Assembly (NCBI GenBank): GCA_964518575.1
Contig: CAZFGW010000008.1
Location: forward strand, 5,908 to 69,907
DNA from: MGBC163016 sp964518575
GTDB taxonomy: Bacteria; Actinomycetota; Coriobacteriia; Coriobacteriales; Eggerthellaceae
Length of the DNA stretch: 64,000 nucleotides
Direction of reading: 5' to 3'
Each line of letters begins with the position of its first letter. Position 1 is the first letter of the stretch. The notes beneath the pieces are model-generated. The model made no database searches and was not told the DNA's origin. It saw only the letters and a program-made list of their open reading frames with translations. Made by a program: the position numbers and the translations under genes. Below, piece by piece: positions 61,450-64,000 of this stretch.

Positions 61450-63821
61450 TCGGAGCTGCTCAAGGAAATGACGCCCGTATGAGTCGCGTGAAGGTCGTCG
61501 GCATTTACGCTGGATCGTTCGTGCTCGTCGCGTGCATGATGCTCATCGCCGCGGCGATGAGCGACCTCTATCCGCTCGGCGAGCGTCTCTTCATGCTCAA
61601 TGACATGAACGCGCAGTACGTTGATTTCTTCGCGTGGTTCAAAGATGTGCTCAGCGGCAACGCAAGTCCGTTTTATATTAAGACGCAGGGTCTCGGCGGC
61701 AATGCTGCAGGGCTGTTCGCTTACTATGTGGTCAGTCCATTCAATCTCCTGATCGCGTTTTTCTCTGAACGCGACATTGCCGTGCTCTTCTTCGTGATAA
61801 CCATCCTCAAAGTCGGCTGCATTCAGATGACGATGATGTTCTATCTGCGCCGACGTTTCGGTCTTCCGTATGCTTGGGCATGCGCGCTGGCGCTGGGTTT
61901 TTCCCTATCCATGTGGGTGCTTACCCAAGTCAGGAACATCATGTGGATCGACGGGCTCATTTTCATGCCGCTTACCGCATGGGGTATTTGCTGCCTTTTG
62001 CGAAGCGGGAAGTGGAAGCTGTTCACGTTCTCGTTGGCTGCTGCCATCATCACCAACTGGTATATGGGCTACATCCTTGTGCTTTTCTTCTGCCTCTACG
62101 TACTGTTCGAGGCATACGCGCTGGGGTTTGAGGGTGTGCAATCGTATGGGAAGGTGCACCGAAAGCGTTTGATGCAGTTTGCGGGTTGCCTGTTTGTGGC
62201 ATTGGCGCTTTCGGCATTCGTGTTTTTACCTGCCGTGCTTTCAATGGCGGGCGACGGCACGATGGTGGATATGAACACGCGCTTGCAAATGGCGCAGGAT
62301 ATGGTCGTCAAGCATCTGCCCGCACTTGCGTCCGTTCCAGCCCTCTGGCTCATTGCTGCCGGTTTGGGAGCGCTCCTTTTGGTCGTGGTGTGCCTGCTGG
62401 TGATCTTCCGCAAGAAAACGTTGCGCGCTCGGCTTGCCATCGTGCTCTTCGCCTGCTTGCTCATGTGCCTTGCTTCATGCATTGCGATCAAACCGCTGCA
62501 TCAAGGAACGTATGCCGATCTGCTCGGCGGACTTTTCTTGGGCACGTGGGTTAACGACATGACACCGCAGCTGTTCACGACATTCCCTATCCTTATTCTG
62601 GCGATCGTGTTCTTTGTGAGCAAGCGCGTCCCCACGAAGCTGAAGCTCGCTCTGGGGCTCTTTTTGTTCCTACTCATTTTGAGCACGTGGTCGCGTTTGC
62701 TGATGTTTATCTGGGGCGGCATGCGGATTCCTCATGGATACCAAAGCCGTATCGCGTTTTTAGGTGCATTCATGATCATCTGGGCTGCCGCCTGGATTGC
62801 CGCTGCTTTTGTGCGTCGACCGCCCGAGCGTCTTGCTCGCGTGATGAAGTGGAGCGGTGCGGCGATGCTCGTGCTCGGAGTGGTTGGACTCACCATTCGC
62901 AGCACACTCGTTTGGAATGTGCTCTATGTCGAAGGGTATCAGCGGTGGTTTGATGAGTATATGGATGAGGCATATGCGCAGGCGGAGGAATTGGAGGCGT
63001 ATGATCCGGGAGTGTACCGGGTGGAGAAGACCTATCTACGCAATAATTCCCCTGCGCTCAATGAGGGACTGACGCTGGGCTTCAACCAGATTTCGTCGTA
63101 CACGTCAACGACCGATCAGGCGGTGATCGATTTTCTCTCGGCGCTCGGATGCGGCGATAACGAATTCTTCACGCTTGATCTCCACCCATCGCTTGTGAGT
63201 GATTCGCTTTTCGGGGTGAAGTATCTTTCGATGGCTGCGCCTCCGCTTGAGGGGTATACCGATGTGGGATTGACGGAGCTATCGTTCGGCGTGAAGTTCT
63301 ACGAGAATCCTTATGCGCTCTCCCTTGGGTATGGCGTGTCCCCCGATATCGAGGCATTCGGGATCGATGCGAAGGCGAACCGGTGGACCAATATGGAGGC
63401 ATTCGCCAGCGCGATAGCAGGAAGTCCGATCACGCTTTTCGCCGATATCGACACCGAGAAGGGAGCGGCGGTGCTCGACATGGAGACGTTCAAGGCATTC
63501 ATTGGTAACGTTGCGCAGCATCAGGCAACATTCCAGACGTTCGAGCCCGGGTTCATCCAGGCGGATTTCGATGCGGCGGAGGGACAGCTCTTACTGCTGA
63601 CTATTCCCGCGCAAGACGGCTGGACGATCGAGGTGAACGGAAATCAGGTCGATGCGATCAGCGTTGCGGGTGGAGCGCTCATGGCGTTGCCTGTTCAAGC
63701 GGGGGCGAATCATATCGAGATGCATTTCATGCCTCCGGGGATTCATGCCGGCATGGCAATCACGCTCATCACCCTTGTGCTTATCGGTGGCGAAGCGGTG
63801 GTAAGGCGATATCGCCGATGA
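61446..63821 (+). CDS. YfhO-family multi-pass membrane protein
   Basis: 791 residues with about a dozen membrane helices in the first 490, then a C-terminal extracytoplasmic region ending in one more helix (GIHAGMAITLITLVLIGGEA). FMLNDMNAQYVDFFAWFKDV and IKTQGLGGNAAGLFAYYVVS are hallmark sequences of YfhO, a GT-C-like family. In Gram-positives it glycosylates lipoteichoic acid with sugars from a polyprenyl carrier. The upstream GtrB-like enzyme would supply that donor. Coupled by ATGA overlap. Confidence 0.88.
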   Translation: MIGAAQGNDARMSRVKVVGIYAGSFVLVACMMLIAAAMSDLYPLGERLFMLNDMNAQYVDFFAWFKDVLSGNASPFYIKTQGLGGNAAGLFAYYVVSPFNLLIAFFSERDIAVLFFVITILKVGCIQMTMMFYLRRRFGLPYAWACALALGFSLSMWVLTQVRNIMWIDGLIFMPLTAWGICCLLRSGKWKLFTFSLAAAIITNWYMGYILVLFFCLYVLFEAYALGFEGVQSYGKVHRKRLMQFAGCLFVALALSAFVFLPAVLSMAGDGTMVDMNTRLQMAQDMVVKHLPALASVPALWLIAAGLGALLLVVVCLLVIFRKKTLRARLAIVLFACLLMCLASCIAIKPLHQGTYADLLGGLFLGTWVNDMTPQLFTTFPILILAIVFFVSKRVPTKLKLALGLFLFLLILSTWSRLLMFIWGGMRIPHGYQSRIAFLGAFMIIWAAAWIAAAFVRRPPERLARVMKWSGAAMLVLGVVGLTIRSTLVWNVLYVEGYQRWFDEYMDEAYAQAEELEAYDPGVYRVEKTYLRNNSPALNEGLTLGFNQISSYTSTTDQAVIDFLSALGCGDNEFFTLDLHPSLVSDSLFGVKYLSMAAPPLEGYTDVGLTELSFGVKFYENPYALSLGYGVSPDIEAFGIDAKANRWTNMEAFASAIAGSPITLFADIDTEKGAAVLDMETFKAFIGNVAQHQATFQTFEPGFIQADFDAAEGQLLLLTIPAQDGWTIEVNGNQVDAISVAGGALMALPVQAGANHIEMHFMPPGIHAGMAITLITLVLIGGEAVVRRYRR

Positions 63822-63922
63822 CAAAGGATGACAAAGTGTCAGGCTCAATGTCACCCTCAGGGTCTAGCGCCTTATCACGATGACGTTGAGCCTGACACTT
63901 TGTCATCGTCATCCTTGTCATC
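63817..63922. repeat. Long imperfect inverted repeat after the YfhO gene
   Basis: Left arm ATGACAAAGTGTCAGGCTCA A (63827-63847) pairs perfectly for 21 bp with the right arm around 63886-63906. The outer GATGAC units extend it, and the loop is 38 nt. It may act as a terminator or be a REP-like mobile palindrome. Confidence 0.75.
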
Positions 63923-63955
63923 CGCTCGACCCTGCTTGCGCAGGTTGGGGTTAAT

Positions 63956-64000
63956 TCTCAAAAAGTGTGTCCGAATTGGTCAACAGTTCCCAGTTCAGGA
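63956..64000. mobile_element. End of an insertion sequence, cut by right edge
   Basis: TCTCAAAAAGTGTGTCCGAA at 63956-63975 is identical over 20 bp to the end of the IS1249-like remnant at 30829. A further copy of that element probably starts here and runs out of the window. Confidence 0.6.

Noticed and set aside
1..64000. CRISPR arrays, tRNA and rRNA genes
   Set aside because: No regularly spaced repeat clusters, no tRNA cloverleaf with a T-loop GTTCGA core in context, and no rRNA sequence were recognised.

Overview
The window looks like a chromosomal segment of a Gram-positive anaerobe, most likely an actinomycete of the class Coriobacteriia (Eggerthellaceae-like). This is inferred from the moderately high GC housekeeping genes, a lipobox-bearing MetQ, tandem YhgE/Pip proteins, a corrinoid methyl-transfer pair, a Gram-positive type LexA box (CGAAC-N4-GTTC) and the absence of outer-membrane genes. 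No 16S gene is present, so the assignment rests on gene content only.

Layout. 1-7.7 kb is core: a truncated exported protein, two tandem YhgE/Pip membrane proteins, the rplJ-rplL operon with its L10 leader and attenuator, and tcdA. 8-17 kb holds a baeRF-type protein, a zinc/cadmium efflux operon (SmtB-like repressor, separate HMA protein, P-type ATPase), a tyrosine phosphatase, a sirtuin, mazG and guaA. From the 3' end of guaA to about 33 kb the DNA turns AT-rich and accessory. A 12-bp direct repeat (16844 and 20461) brackets a 3.6-kb island with an AbiTii pair and a toxin/antitoxin/DUF4238 operon. An ATPase of the DUF234 type, a reverse transcriptase of the defence (Abi/DRT-like) kind, REP-like palindromes with degenerate RAYT transposases, and a tightly packed five-gene operon follow. 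That operon encodes radical SAM, ParB-like, PD-(D/E)XK nuclease, SNF2 helicase and a second ParB-like protein, and is the best candidate here for an undescribed defence or DNA-processing system. Nested insertion-sequence remnants close this region.

32.7-39.7 kb carries a DnaJ-like/HIRAN/Sel1 operon, an unknown gene, a LexA-controlled DinB with a small partner, a VapBC-type pair and an SRAP protein. 39.9-46 kb is an LRR / VWA / MoxR operon in which the MoxR ATPase is fused to a methyltransferase. 46-49.4 kb is a LysR-regulated corrinoid methyltransferase pair. 49.6-64 kb holds a two-component system, a Pit phosphate transporter, a second Y-family polymerase with YolD, a MetQNI methionine importer, a GNAT-membrane-PLD-like fusion, a ChbG/YdjC deacetylase, a glycosyltransferase and a YfhO-like membrane protein. 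The right edge is the end of another insertion sequence.

A 20-bp palindrome (GGGCGAGAT-2 nt-ATCTCGCCC) recurs in at least six gaps between genes and ties the core and accessory parts together as one genome.
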